Position numbers and translations under genes: made by a program. Source: Gammaproteobacteria bacterium (GTDB lineage Bacteria; Pseudomonadota; Gammaproteobacteria; Steroidobacterales; Steroidobacteraceae). From it: a stretch of DNA of 31,223 nucleotides. The stretch is from the NCBI GenBank assembly GCA_028293725.1, contig JAQGOE010000220.1, positions 1 to 31,223 of the forward strand, written 5' to 3'. Of the stretch, positions 8,012 to 16,012 are shown piece after piece. The first letter of the stretch is position 1; every line of letters starts with the position of its first letter. The notes beneath the pieces were generated by a model. That model searched no databases, had not been told where the DNA came from, and was given only the letters and a program-made list of their open reading frames with translations.

Positions 8012-8047
8012 AGCGAGGTCCGCCCATCACGATGGACGGACCTCGCT
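8012..8047. terminator. bidirectional terminator hairpin
   Basis: Perfect 11-bp arms AGCGAGGTCCG (8012-8022) and CGGACCTCGCT (8037-8047) lie between the convergent metallo-hydrolase and PPK2 genes. The sequence TTGTT follows on the plus strand. On the minus strand a TTTTT run comes about 10 bases after the stem, so it could serve both genes. Confidence 0.65.
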
Positions 8048-8095
8048 TTGTTAGGTCAGCTCAGGTCTCAGGGCCGTTACGGGGTTCTTGATGAC

Positions 8096-9028
8096 TCAAT
8101 AGATCTCCGGTACCAACATTTCTTCCGGCACCGCCTGCCGGGAATAGTGCTCGTGTCGCTCCCGCAGCGGCAGTATCACGGGTGTCTTGTGCACCTCGGT
8201 GTAGGGAAACTGCCTCAACAGGTGATCGATGCAGTTCAGGCGGGCGCGTTTCTTGTCAACCGCGTGGACCACCCACCAGCGCGCTTCGGGAATGTGGGAG
8301 CGCTGTAACATCACTTCCTTCGCCTTGGTGTAGTCCTCCCAGCGGCGGCCTGACTCCAGGTCCATCGGGCTCAGTTTCCATTGTTTCAACGGGTCGTGGA
8401 TGCGCCCGAGGAACCGCAGGTACTGCTCCTCGTCGGTGATCGAGAACCAGTACTTCAACAAGTGGATGCCGGAGCGCACCAGCATGCGCTCGAACTCCGT
8501 CACGGAGCGGAAAAACTCCTCGTATTCCTCGGGTGTGCAGAAACCCATCACGCGCTCGACGCCCGCCCGGTTATACCAACTGCGATCGAACAGAACGATC
8601 TCGCCGGCCGCGGGTAGGTGGGCCGTATAACGTTGGAAGTACCACTGCGTGCGTTCGCGATCGTTAGGCGCGGGGAGGGCCACGACCCTGCAAACACGCG
8701 GGTTGAGGCGTTGGGTGATTCTCTTGATGGCACCGCCCTTGCCGGCGGCGTCACGACCTTCAAACAGAATGACCACCTTCTGGTGTGTCTCGACGACCCA
8801 GTCCTGCAACTTGACCAACTCCGACTGGAGGCGGAACAGCTGACTGAAGTAGTGGGCCCGATAGTCCTTCTCGGCCTCGCCGTTCTGCGCTGGAGTGTCG
8901 GGTAGAGGGTGGCGGTCCTCGACTTCCATCTCGAGCTCTTCGTCATAGCTGTCCGCGAGATCGCGGGTGATGCGGCGGATGAGCTCTTCGTGGTCGAGCG
9001 GCGGCATATCGTTCATAGCGGGCACCAT
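8096..9028 (-). CDS. ppk2: polyphosphate kinase 2 (PPK2)
   Basis: A 310-aa cytoplasmic kinase of the PPK2 family, which uses polyphosphate to phosphorylate nucleoside diphosphates (or the reverse). The Walker A motif is 'FEGRDAAGKGG' (around residues 89-99), the Walker B region is 'LFDRSWYNRAGVE' with Asp148, and the conserved 'RFLGRIHDPLKQWKLSPMDLESGRRWEDYTKAKE' segment follows. Length and single-domain layout fit the class I enzymes. An acidic N-terminal extension of ~50 residues precedes the kinase domain. The ATG at 9028 has only a weak GCGGAA upstream; a second ATG at 9016 is possible. It stands alone, so it gives no clue to its partners. Nucleotide preference (ADP or GDP) cannot be decided here. 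Confidence 0.95.
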   Translation of the reverse strand: MVPAMNDMPPLDHEELIRRITRDLADSYDEELEMEVEDRHPLPDTPAQNGEAEKDYRAHYFSQLFRLQSELVKLQDWVVETHQKVVILFEGRDAAGKGGAIKRITQRLNPRVCRVVALPAPNDRERTQWYFQRYTAHLPAAGEIVLFDRSWYNRAGVERVMGFCTPEEYEEFFRSVTEFERMLVRSGIHLLKYWFSITDEEQYLRFLGRIHDPLKQWKLSPMDLESGRRWEDYTKAKEVMLQRSHIPEARWWVVHAVDKKRARLNCIDHLLRQFPYTEVHKTPVILPLRERHEHYSRQAVPEEMLVPEIY

Positions 9029-9146
9029 TTCCGCGGAGGAATTCCGGATCGTCCACGGACACTGTGTCAGTTTTGTTTCGTAATACGTAAGACGATGATT
9101 ATACTAAAGTAATGAGCCCTGCCGGGGGTCTTGGTAGGATAGGGCC

Positions 9147-9824
9147 ATGGCGACGCGCGCAACGCAGATCCGCATATTGCAGACCGCTCTGGAGCTCTTC
9201 AACGAGCACGGTACGGCGGCGATCTCGGCTACCCGCGTCGCTGAGCGCTCCGGGATCAGCAAGGGCAACCTGCAGTACCACTTCCGCAATAAGCGCGACA
9301 TCATCTGTGCCTTGTTCCAACAGGCTATCCAGGAGATGGACGCGGGTTGGTACCGGGATCATCTCGCGCCAACGCTGGAGCACATGGCGGCGATGTATGT
9401 CCGCCAGCTGCAGCTCATCCTGAAATATCGCTTTTTCTACCGCGAAATGGCCGATCTGCTGCGGCAGGACGGGCAGTTGCGCAAGCGCTTTGCGGACAAC
9501 CGGGAGCGGCGCATGCGTGAGCTTGAGAAGTTCATGCTCGCCCTGCAGGCCCACGGGCTCATGAAATTCCCGCCCGATCCGCGGCGTCTGCGCGCCATCA
9601 TCGATGTCACCTGGATCGTGAACGAGAATTGGCTGAACTACATGGACTACCATGACCGGGAGGTCACGGTGGAGGTCATCCTCGACGGGTATTCGGAGAT
9701 TCTCGAGGTGCTGCGGCCCTATCTGTGCGCCGATCCGCAGCAGATCACGCAGGAATCCTACCTGACGATCGAGCGACTCGCGTCGCAACGCCTCGGCGAG
9801 GCGGATGCTTGCGTCGCGGTGTAG
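9147..9824 (+). CDS. TetR/AcrR-family transcriptional regulator
   Basis: A 225-aa repressor. The N-terminal helix-turn-helix covers about residues 5-52 ('RILQTALELFNEHGTAAISATRVAERSGISKGNLQYHFRNKRDII'). The C-terminal helical region is rich in aromatics ('LKYRFFYREMADLL', 'WIVNENWLNYMDYH') and should bind a small ligand. The upstream 120 bp to the divergent PPK2 gene is AT-rich and holds a short dyad (TACT-AA-AGTA around 9102-9111), a possible autoregulatory site. The gene is the first of a co-directional run with the CDGSH/cupin protein and a TonB receptor, which are its likely targets. A perfect 16-bp palindrome overlaps its stop codon. Confidence 0.9.
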   Translation: MATRATQIRILQTALELFNEHGTAAISATRVAERSGISKGNLQYHFRNKRDIICALFQQAIQEMDAGWYRDHLAPTLEHMAAMYVRQLQLILKYRFFYREMADLLRQDGQLRKRFADNRERRMRELEKFMLALQAHGLMKFPPDPRRLRAIIDVTWIVNENWLNYMDYHDREVTVEVILDGYSEILEVLRPYLCADPQQITQESYLTIERLASQRLGEADACVAV

Positions 9825-9838
9825 GAGTCCGGACTCCT
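9823..9838. promoter_or_regulatory. 16-bp perfect palindrome (candidate operator)
   Basis: AGGAGTCCGGACTCCT is a gapless perfect palindrome. It overlaps the TAG stop of the TetR gene and lies about 100 bp upstream of the CDGSH/bicupin start. A zero-loop palindrome makes a poor RNA hairpin but a good binding site for a dimeric regulator, so an operator for the TetR protein is plausible. No second copy was noticed by eye. Confidence 0.4.
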
Positions 9839-9936
9839 CGTCCGGGGTCGCCGTCGCCCAATCGTAGAGCACACTTCCCAAATCGGGGCAGATTAGGCCG
9901 TGCAGCCTAAAGCGGGTCTGTACAAGGAGACGCCCG

Positions 9937-11019
9937 TTGGGGAGAGTACGGGGCGATATGACCACTCCCGTTGTTGCGCCGCCGAAACCATGCCTGGTGA
10001 ACCTGAAGGGCGGGCGAACCTACTTCTGGTGTAGCTGCGGTCGCTCGTCAAAACAGCCGTTTTGTGACGGTTCGCACCAGGGCACGGAGTTCCAGCCGCT
10101 GAAGTTCACGGCCGCTGCCGGGAATGAGGAAGCCCTTCTCTGTGGCTGTAAACATACACGTAATCCGCCGTACTGCGACGGTGCCCACACCAACCTTCCC
10201 GGGGGCTCCCCGCTGGACGATCCGGAGAGTCCGGAGAACTGCGGCATCCCGCTGGTCACGGAGCGCAACGGGGCCCGTGCTCTGCTGAATGGCGAGTGCT
10301 ACGTGATTTCGCCGCGGCTGGCCGAAATGACTACCCGCGGCCACCTGCGCTACTGCTACCTGGTCAACGCAGGGTTCGGCTCGCTCTACCAGACGCAGAT
10401 CCTCCTCGAGGTCAGTGGCGGCCGGTCGCCAATCCTCGGTCTAGGCGACCGTGAGGTGATCCTCTTCATCGGCGCCGGCAAAGGCACTGTCACGATTTCC
10501 GGGAAATCCTTTCCCGTACAAACAACGGACGGCATCTATGTCCGTCCTTCTGAAGGTTTGCAGATCGAGGCGGACGCGGGCGAAATGCTGCGCGTGTTCG
10601 TGCTCGCGTGCCCGCTCGGCGAAATCGAGTGGCTCGATCAGATGCCTGACAACTTCGACTCGGCTCATGAGCAGCGTGTCGTATCCGTCGACGCGGAACA
10701 GCGTACGGAGATGGGACCGAGGTATTTTCAGATCCTCGTCGACAAGAGCATCGGCTCACGAGTCATCACCCAGTTCATCGGTCATATCCCGCCGTCGAAG
10801 GCGGCGCCGCATCGCCACCTCTATGAGGAGGCGATCATCATCCTCTCGGGCGAGGGATGTATGTGGACCGAGGATCGCAAGGCAACAGTCGCGGCCGGAG
10901 ACGTGATTTTTTTGCCGCGTAAACAACTGCACTCCCTCGAGGCCACCTCCGCCGGCGGCATGGATGTCGTCGGCGTGATCTGTCCCGGGGACAATCCCAG
11001 CATCAACTATTACGACTAA
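9937..11019 (+). CDS. double CDGSH iron-sulfur / bicupin fusion protein
   Basis: A 360-aa cytoplasmic protein with no signal peptide. Two CDGSH [2Fe-2S] sites come first: C32-x-C34 with 'PFCDGSH' (C43, H47), and C69-x-C71 with 'PYCDGAH' (C80, H84), all ligands intact. A first cupin-like region (about 115-225) lacks metal-binding histidines. A second cupin (about 275-355) has 'PHRHLYEEAIIILSGEG' (H292, H294, E298) and H332, a normal metal site. The start is uncertain: TTG 9937 has an excellent AAGGAGA ribosome binding site (9924-9930), whereas ATG 9958 has only a poorly spaced GGGAGAG. It lies between the TetR gene and a TonB receptor. Known CDGSH proteins carry redox or transferable clusters and known bicupins are often dioxygenases; an oxygenase or redox sensor fed by its own clusters is inference. 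Confidence 0.88.
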   Translation: MGRVRGDMTTPVVAPPKPCLVNLKGGRTYFWCSCGRSSKQPFCDGSHQGTEFQPLKFTAAAGNEEALLCGCKHTRNPPYCDGAHTNLPGGSPLDDPESPENCGIPLVTERNGARALLNGECYVISPRLAEMTTRGHLRYCYLVNAGFGSLYQTQILLEVSGGRSPILGLGDREVILFIGAGKGTVTISGKSFPVQTTDGIYVRPSEGLQIEADAGEMLRVFVLACPLGEIEWLDQMPDNFDSAHEQRVVSVDAEQRTEMGPRYFQILVDKSIGSRVITQFIGHIPPSKAAPHRHLYEEAIIILSGEGCMWTEDRKATVAAGDVIFLPRKQLHSLEATSAGGMDVVGVICPGDNPSINYYD

Positions 11020-11094
11020 GAACGCCTCGGGTTGCCGGACACACGGCGCTCGTCCAACACCAGGCCGCCAGTTTGACTTACAGGGGATCTAACC

Positions 11095-13497
11095 GTGTCA
11101 ACCGTATCGAAGACCGTGTCTCGTATTATTTCAGTTTCGCTGCTCGGCTCGCTTGCCGGCATCGCCACCTTGACCATCGTGCCGCAGGTCGCGAGTGCGG
11201 CCGATGAGGGGGCTTCCGACAGTGCCCTGCAGCTCGAGGAGGTGACCGTCACCGCCAACAAGCTCAACGCCACGAAGGTTCTCGACACTCCCATCTCCAT
11301 CCAGGCGATTTCCGGCGATTCCTTGCAGAGCGCCGGTGTGTCGGGAATCATGGATGTCGCGGGTGAGATCCCGGGCCTGTCGATCCAGGATCTCGGTCCG
11401 GGCGACAAAAAGTACGTCATCCGTGGCATCAACTCCACGGGCGCATCCACGACCGGCGTCTACTACGGCGAGGCCGTAATCAGCGGTTCGAACGCCGACG
11501 ATGGCGGTGGCTTCGAGTCCGACATCCGCCTCTACGACATGGACCGTATCGAGGTGCTGCGCGGTCCGCAGGGAACCCTGTACGGCGCGAGTTCCATGAG
11601 CGGTACCCTGCGCTTTATCCCGAAGGCGCCCGATCTCAACACCATCAGTGGCTATGGTACGGTGGAGGGCTCCGAAACCGCCCATACCGAGCGGGAGAAT
11701 TACAACTTCAACGGCGCAGTCAACCTGCCGCTCATCGACGGCGTGTTGGCCGTGCGGATGGTCGGATGGAAGCAATACAACGCGGGCTACGTCGACCAGA
11801 TTCGCGTGGGTACGGGTGTGACCGCGCTGACCGCCAGCGGGCCGCCCGCGACACCTGGTGGCCCGCCCACGATCCAGACCACCGGCGTGCAGGCACTCGG
11901 GTTAGTGCGGGGCGTGAACGAAGATGACGTGGGTGGCGGGCGCATAGCGGTACGCTACCAGCCATTCGATCAGCTCACCGTCGACGTTAACTACACCGCC
12001 CAGTCCGAGACTTCCGGCGGATCGTCGCGTTACACCCCAGCGGGCGTCACGGCATTCAACCTCGCCCCGATCACAGCCGTGCAGGGTTGCGATTTGTGCA
12101 ACACGGACGTGACTCAGAGCCCGTGGTCGGACCATCTCAAAGTCTTCGGCGCGACCCTCACGTACGACACGGGGCATGGCACGGTCACCGGCACGACGAA
12201 CCAGTTCAATCGCCGCACCGACTTCAATTTCGATTCGACCCCGGTGCTGGTCTCGTTCGATGTGCCGATCCCCGCCGAAACCCTCGAGCCGCGCTACCGC
12301 CAGGTGAATTCGAGCGAATTGCGTTACGCAAGCGCCTTCGATGGCCCGGTGAACTTCGTCGCGGGTGTTTACCGCGAGCACGAGCACCAACAGCTGGCCG
12401 TGGACGTAGTCGCCACCAATGGCAACGGTCTTCCCATCGGCCCGTTCTGCGACAACAATAGCTGCGACGCTTTGACCTACCCGGGTACGGGCACGACGTT
12501 CTTCGGGCGCACGGATGAGCGCTGGACGACTTCCTACGCTGGATTCGGTGAGGTGACGTGGAAGGCTACTGACGCGTTGAGTGCGACAGCCGGTATCCGC
12601 TACTTCACGGAGTCTCTGCAAGGTGTGCAGGTCCAGACCCATCCCTTCGGCGGCTTCCCCGCGACCGACACCAACCTGGTGCCGGTCCCGGATCCGGACC
12701 AGACCTTCAACAAGTTCACCTGGAAGGGCAACGTCAGCTACAAGTTCAATGACAGCCTGCTAGCGTACGGCACGGTTTCGACCGGATTTCGCAGCGGCGG
12801 CCTGAATGCGGTCAGCGAGCCGTTCGAGCCGATCCCGGTGGCCTACAAACCCGACTCACTCACCAACTTCGAGGTGGGTGCCAAGGGACGCGTGCTGGGC
12901 CTGTTCGACTATCAGGCGGATGTTTACTTCATTCGTTGGAACGACATCCAGGTCCAGGAGACCACCGGAGATGGCGCCTTCGTGTTCCAGGGCAACGCCG
13001 GCGAAGCCAAGGTGAAGGGTTTCGAGCTCGAGCTGACCGCTCACCCGATCGAATACCTCACGGCTCAGCTGGCCGGCTCGTGGCAGGAAGCGTCTTTGTC
13101 GAACGGCGCCTCGGCGGATCAGTACGCGCTCAATCCCACGCTGGGTCGCACCGGCGACGCCATTCCGAACGTGCCGCGTACCCAGTTCAACTTCGGCCTG
13201 AACTACACGCGTCCAATCATGAACAGCTGGGATGGCATGGCCGCGGCGGATATCACTTATCGAGGCAAGGAGAACTCCTACTTCGCCTCCAACGCCTTCA
13301 ACATCCCGCTTTCCTCCTACACCGTGGTGGGGTTACGGGTTGGGGTGCTCAAGGATCTCTGGAGCGTGACCGCCTTCGCCCGCAACCTGACCAACAAGCG
13401 GGCGCAGATCTCCGCGATCAACTCCTCGCAGGATCCGGATGCGCTGCTCACGATTCAGCCGCGCACCATTGGATTGAAGGTCACCCGCAAGTTCTGA
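11095..13497 (+). CDS. TonB-dependent outer-membrane receptor
   Basis: An 800-aa receptor starting at GTG 11095 behind AGGGGAT. A signal peptide ('ISVSLLGSLAGIATLTIVPQVASA') is followed by 'LQLEEVTVTANKLN', then plug motifs 'KYVIRGINSTG' and 'MDRIEVLRGPQGTLYGASSMSGTLRFI'. The barrel ends in a proper '...GLKVTRKF' with terminal Phe. It would take a ligand across the outer membrane with TonB/ExbB/ExbD energy. It follows the CDGSH/bicupin gene by 75 bp without a terminator and precedes an exported cyclase-family enzyme, so it is likely the uptake component of the TetR-linked locus. It is clearly different from the 2858-5560 receptor. The ligand is unknown. Confidence 0.95.
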   Translation: MSTVSKTVSRIISVSLLGSLAGIATLTIVPQVASAADEGASDSALQLEEVTVTANKLNATKVLDTPISIQAISGDSLQSAGVSGIMDVAGEIPGLSIQDLGPGDKKYVIRGINSTGASTTGVYYGEAVISGSNADDGGGFESDIRLYDMDRIEVLRGPQGTLYGASSMSGTLRFIPKAPDLNTISGYGTVEGSETAHTERENYNFNGAVNLPLIDGVLAVRMVGWKQYNAGYVDQIRVGTGVTALTASGPPATPGGPPTIQTTGVQALGLVRGVNEDDVGGGRIAVRYQPFDQLTVDVNYTAQSETSGGSSRYTPAGVTAFNLAPITAVQGCDLCNTDVTQSPWSDHLKVFGATLTYDTGHGTVTGTTNQFNRRTDFNFDSTPVLVSFDVPIPAETLEPRYRQVNSSELRYASAFDGPVNFVAGVYREHEHQQLAVDVVATNGNGLPIGPFCDNNSCDALTYPGTGTTFFGRTDERWTTSYAGFGEVTWKATDALSATAGIRYFTESLQGVQVQTHPFGGFPATDTNLVPVPDPDQTFNKFTWKGNVSYKFNDSLLAYGTVSTGFRSGGLNAVSEPFEPIPVAYKPDSLTNFEVGAKGRVLGLFDYQADVYFIRWNDIQVQETTGDGAFVFQGNAGEAKVKGFELELTAHPIEYLTAQLAGSWQEASLSNGASADQYALNPTLGRTGDAIPNVPRTQFNFGLNYTRPIMNSWDGMAAADITYRGKENSYFASNAFNIPLSSYTVVGLRVGVLKDLWSVTAFARNLTNKRAQISAINSSQDPDALLTIQPRTIGLKVTRKF

Positions 13498-13510
13498 TCG
13501 ATTGAGCCTG

Positions 13511-13538
13511 GCGCGGCCGCTGGTTCCAGCGGCCGCGC
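13511..13538. terminator. strong GC hairpin after TonB receptor
   Basis: Arms GCGCGGCCGCTGG and CCAGCGGCCGCGC are perfect 13-bp complements with a TT centre, starting 13 bp after the receptor's stop. A second pair, CCTGG/CCAGG (13507-13511 and 13541-13545), can extend the stem. No T-run follows, so termination may be partial or the stem may act as a processing or stability element. Confidence 0.5.
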
Positions 13539-13566
13539 GTCCAGGCCTACCCGGGCGGCCCCCGAT

Positions 13567-13588
13567 AGTTCAAAGTACGCTTTGAACT
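13567..13588. promoter_or_regulatory. inverted repeat just upstream of cyclase gene
   Basis: AGTTCAAAG and CTTTGAACT are perfect 9-bp arms around a TACG centre, ending 22 bp before the ATG at 13611. The position fits an operator over the promoter or early leader of the cyclase, cupin and reductase genes. As RNA it would be a 9-bp stem with a tetraloop just ahead of the ribosome binding site. Confidence 0.45.
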
Positions 13589-13610
13589 GTCATTGTTGCG
13601 AGGGCTGCCG

Positions 13611-14429
13611 ATGAGATCTCCCGCCATCTGGATCGGGGCGCTATGCGCCATGTTGCTGTTCAATGGGGCGCAGGCTGCCGATGCCCCGAGGCAGCAGCCG
13701 ACGCTGGGCGAGATCTACGCCACCCTGGCGACCAAGCGATTCGTCGACCTCACGCACACCTTCGGACCCAAGACGCCCCATTGGAAGGGCTTTGGGGAAA
13801 TGAAGGTGCGTACGCTCTACACTATCGATAAAGACGGCTTTCACGTCGATGAGTTCTGCCACGTCGGACAATGGGGCACGCACATTGACCCGCCGGCGCA
13901 TTTCCACGAGGGTCTGAAAACCGTCGATCAGATCGATCCCAAGGACATGCTGATGCCGTTGGTGGTGCTCGATGTGCACCAAAAGGTGGCTGGGAACGCT
14001 GATTACATCCTGAGTCTCGACGACGTGAAGGCATGGGAGAGCCGCCACGGACGTATTCCCGAGCATGCCTTCGTGGCCATGCGGACCGACTGGTCGAAGA
14101 GGTGGCCGGATGACGCCGTCATGCAGAACCGCGACAAAGCCGGGGTCGCGCACTATCCTGGCTGGAGCATGCCGGTCTTGAAGCTTCTCTACGAGGATCG
14201 CAGGATCGCGGCCTCCGGGCACGAGACGACGGACACCGACCCGGGAGTGGCCACGACCAAGGATGATTACACGTTGGAGTCCTGGGTGCTCGGCACCAAC
14301 CATTATCAGATCGAGATGCTGGCCAACCTCGACCAGGTGCCGGAGGCGGGCGCGCTGGTGATGGTGAGCTTTCCCAAGCCTGAGCACGGCTCCGGGTTTC
14401 CGGCGCGCGTCGTGGCGATCGTGCCTTGA
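13611..14429 (+). CDS. exported cyclase-family (kynurenine-formamidase-like) hydrolase
   Basis: A 272-aa protein of the cyclase family (PF04199 type). A signal peptide ('PAIWIGALCAMLLFNGAQAAD', cleaved near residue 22-24) precedes the domain. The metal motif is 'HVGQWGTHIDPPAHF' (residues 84-98; H91, D93, H97). A later 'ASGHETTDTDPG' supplies further conserved His/Glu residues. ATG 13611 is preferred over an upstream TTG at 13593 because it has GAGGG at a suitable distance and starts the signal peptide directly. Family members hydrolyse amides, lactones or cyclic ketone derivatives with Zn or Mn. The export signal suggests action in the periplasm on a compound brought in by the receptor encoded just upstream (inference). 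Confidence 0.87.
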   Translation: MRSPAIWIGALCAMLLFNGAQAADAPRQQPTLGEIYATLATKRFVDLTHTFGPKTPHWKGFGEMKVRTLYTIDKDGFHVDEFCHVGQWGTHIDPPAHFHEGLKTVDQIDPKDMLMPLVVLDVHQKVAGNADYILSLDDVKAWESRHGRIPEHAFVAMRTDWSKRWPDDAVMQNRDKAGVAHYPGWSMPVLKLLYEDRRIAASGHETTDTDPGVATTKDDYTLESWVLGTNHYQIEMLANLDQVPEAGALVMVSFPKPEHGSGFPARVVAIVP

Positions 14430-14474
14430 ACGGGCCCGCGCTTTGCAACACCTAACTGTATGGAGGATGAGACC

Positions 14475-14855
14475 ATGAGCTCGAGCACATCGATGGCGGT
14501 CAGCCACTATCGCTGGGACGAGATACCCGAGGAGACCCTGAAACCTGGACTCGGACGGAAGCTGATTACCGGCGAGCGCATGATGATTGCGCACGTGTAC
14601 ATCAAGAAGGGCGAGGTGGTCCCCCAACACTCGCACGACAACGAGCAAATCAGCTACATATTGAGCGGCGCGCTGCACTTCCGGTTCGGCGCCAAGGGCG
14701 AGCAGGAGATCATTGTTCGCGCGGGAGAGGTGGTCGTCATTCCTTCGAATGTGCCGCACGGTGCAGTGGCGCTCGAGGATACTCTCGACGTGGACGTGTT
14801 CTGTCCGCCCAGGCAGGACTGGCTCGCCGGTACCGACGCCTATCTGCGAGGCTAG
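14475..14855 (+). CDS. small single-domain cupin protein
   Basis: A 126-aa cytoplasmic cupin. Motif 1 is 'GEVVPQHSHDNEQISYILSG' (H52, H54, E57/Q58) and motif 2 is 'GEVVVIPSNVPHGAVAL' (H95), so a metal site is likely. The start at 14475 was chosen because GGAGG (14462-14466) lies 8 bases upstream; an upstream in-frame ATG at 14460 contains that site and is less likely. The stop TAG at 14853-14855 abuts the ATG of the reductase at 14856, so the two are translationally linked. Such cupins range from dioxygenases and isomerases to binding proteins; no specific activity can be claimed. Confidence 0.85.
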   Translation: MSSSTSMAVSHYRWDEIPEETLKPGLGRKLITGERMMIAHVYIKKGEVVPQHSHDNEQISYILSGALHFRFGAKGEQEIIVRAGEVVVIPSNVPHGAVALEDTLDVDVFCPPRQDWLAGTDAYLRG

Positions 14856-15857
14856 ATGAGCTCGTACGACATCGCTCCCGGCGGAGTTGGGGCAATCGTA
14901 CTCCGCGAGGCGGGTGGCCCGGAAAAGCTACAGTACGAGGCCGTGGCAGTGGGTGAGCCCGGGCCGGATGAGCTTCTGATCCGCCACACGGCTATCGGGG
15001 TGAACTTTCACGATACCTACGTGCGCTCGGGTCTGTACAAGACTTTGAAGTTGCCCGGCATTCCCGGCCTGGAGGCTGCCGCTGTCGTAGAAAAAGTCGG
15101 CACGGGTGTCACCGGTTTCGCCGCCGGAGACCGGGTGTGTTACATCGACGTCTCGTACGGTGCCTATTCCCAAAGGCGCGTTCTTCAGGCCCGTCGGGCG
15201 CTCCGAATTCCCGACAGTGTTACAGATGAGGTTGCCGCGAGCCTCACCATCAAAGGCTTCACCGCTTGCATGTTGCTGCGTCGTGTTCACGCGGTCCGCG
15301 CCGGTGAGACCCTGTTGATTCATGCCGCTGCCGGCGGTGTTGGCCAGCCTCTCGTCAGATGGGCAAAGCACCTCGGCGCTACGGTGATCGCGACGGTCGG
15401 ATCCGAGATGAAAGCCGCCGTCGCTCGCGAATGTGGTGCCGATTACGTGATCTTGTATAGAGAGGAGAACTTCGTTGAGCGCGTCGCTCAGATCACGCAG
15501 GGCAGGGGAGTCGACGTGGCTTACGACTCTGTCGGTGCGGATACTTTTTCCGGCTCGATCGACTGCATGGGCTTTCTCGGTACGCTGGTGAACTTCGGGC
15601 AGTCGTCGGGACCGGTGCCGCCTCTCACGGTCTCCCGTCTCGCGGCTCGCTCGAACGGTGTTATCCGGCCGATGTTGTTTCACTACATCCGCGACCGTCC
15701 CGCCCTGGAGGCGATGGCGAAGGAAACCTTCGACGCGCTGGAGCACGGGGTCATCCGGGCGCAGATCGGATTGCGTGTGCCGCTCTCCGAGGCACGTGAA
15801 GCACACATCGCTTTGGAAGGGCGCGAGACCTCGGGGTCGGTCATCTTGCTGCCGTAG
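14856..15857 (+). CDS. NADPH:quinone reductase-type MDR oxidoreductase
   Basis: A 333-aa medium-chain dehydrogenase/reductase of the zinc-free quinone reductase (QOR) branch. Features are 'AIGVNFHDTYVRSGLYK' with 'PGIPGLEAAAVVEKVG', the nucleotide-binding 'LLIHAAAGGVGQPLVRWAKHLGATVIATV' and 'GVDVAYDSVGADTFSGSIDCMGFLGTLVNFGQSSG'. No catalytic or structural zinc cysteines are seen. It is cytoplasmic and starts directly at the stop of the cupin gene, with which it must be co-transcribed. Members reduce quinones or alpha,beta-unsaturated carbonyls with NADPH, so it may complete transformation of the imported compound. The last ~10 residues are a standard 'GRETSGSVILLP' end, so the protein is full length. 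Confidence 0.92.
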   Translation: MSSYDIAPGGVGAIVLREAGGPEKLQYEAVAVGEPGPDELLIRHTAIGVNFHDTYVRSGLYKTLKLPGIPGLEAAAVVEKVGTGVTGFAAGDRVCYIDVSYGAYSQRRVLQARRALRIPDSVTDEVAASLTIKGFTACMLLRRVHAVRAGETLLIHAAAGGVGQPLVRWAKHLGATVIATVGSEMKAAVARECGADYVILYREENFVERVAQITQGRGVDVAYDSVGADTFSGSIDCMGFLGTLVNFGQSSGPVPPLTVSRLAARSNGVIRPMLFHYIRDRPALEAMAKETFDALEHGVIRAQIGLRVPLSEAREAHIALEGRETSGSVILLP

Positions 15858-15869
15858 TTCTTCCCGTTT

Positions 15870-15886
15870 GTGCAAATACGTTGCAC
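15870..15886. promoter_or_regulatory. dyad upstream of RND efflux operon
   Basis: GTGCAA-ATACG-TTGCAC has 6-bp perfect arms with a 5-bp spacer, 126 bp upstream of the adaptor's ATG and 12 bp after the reductase stop. The layout suits an operator for a TetR- or MarR-type efflux repressor. No repressor gene is adjacent; the nearest is the TetR gene at 9147. Confidence 0.35.
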
Positions 15887-16012
15887 GATTCGACTACCGT
15901 GAGCGATTCGAGCTGGATTGGGGCCGCATGCGTGAGCGCGCATAGGTTAACATCCGGACTAAAGCCCACAACAAGGCTCGGGTCGATGCCCGGCGGGCTG
16001 ATGGGAGCAGTG

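Noticed and set aside
13641..14759. A 372-codon minus-strand open frame opposite the cyclase and cupin genes.
   Set aside because: It spans two well-supported plus-strand genes and their intergenic gap, and has no family resemblance.
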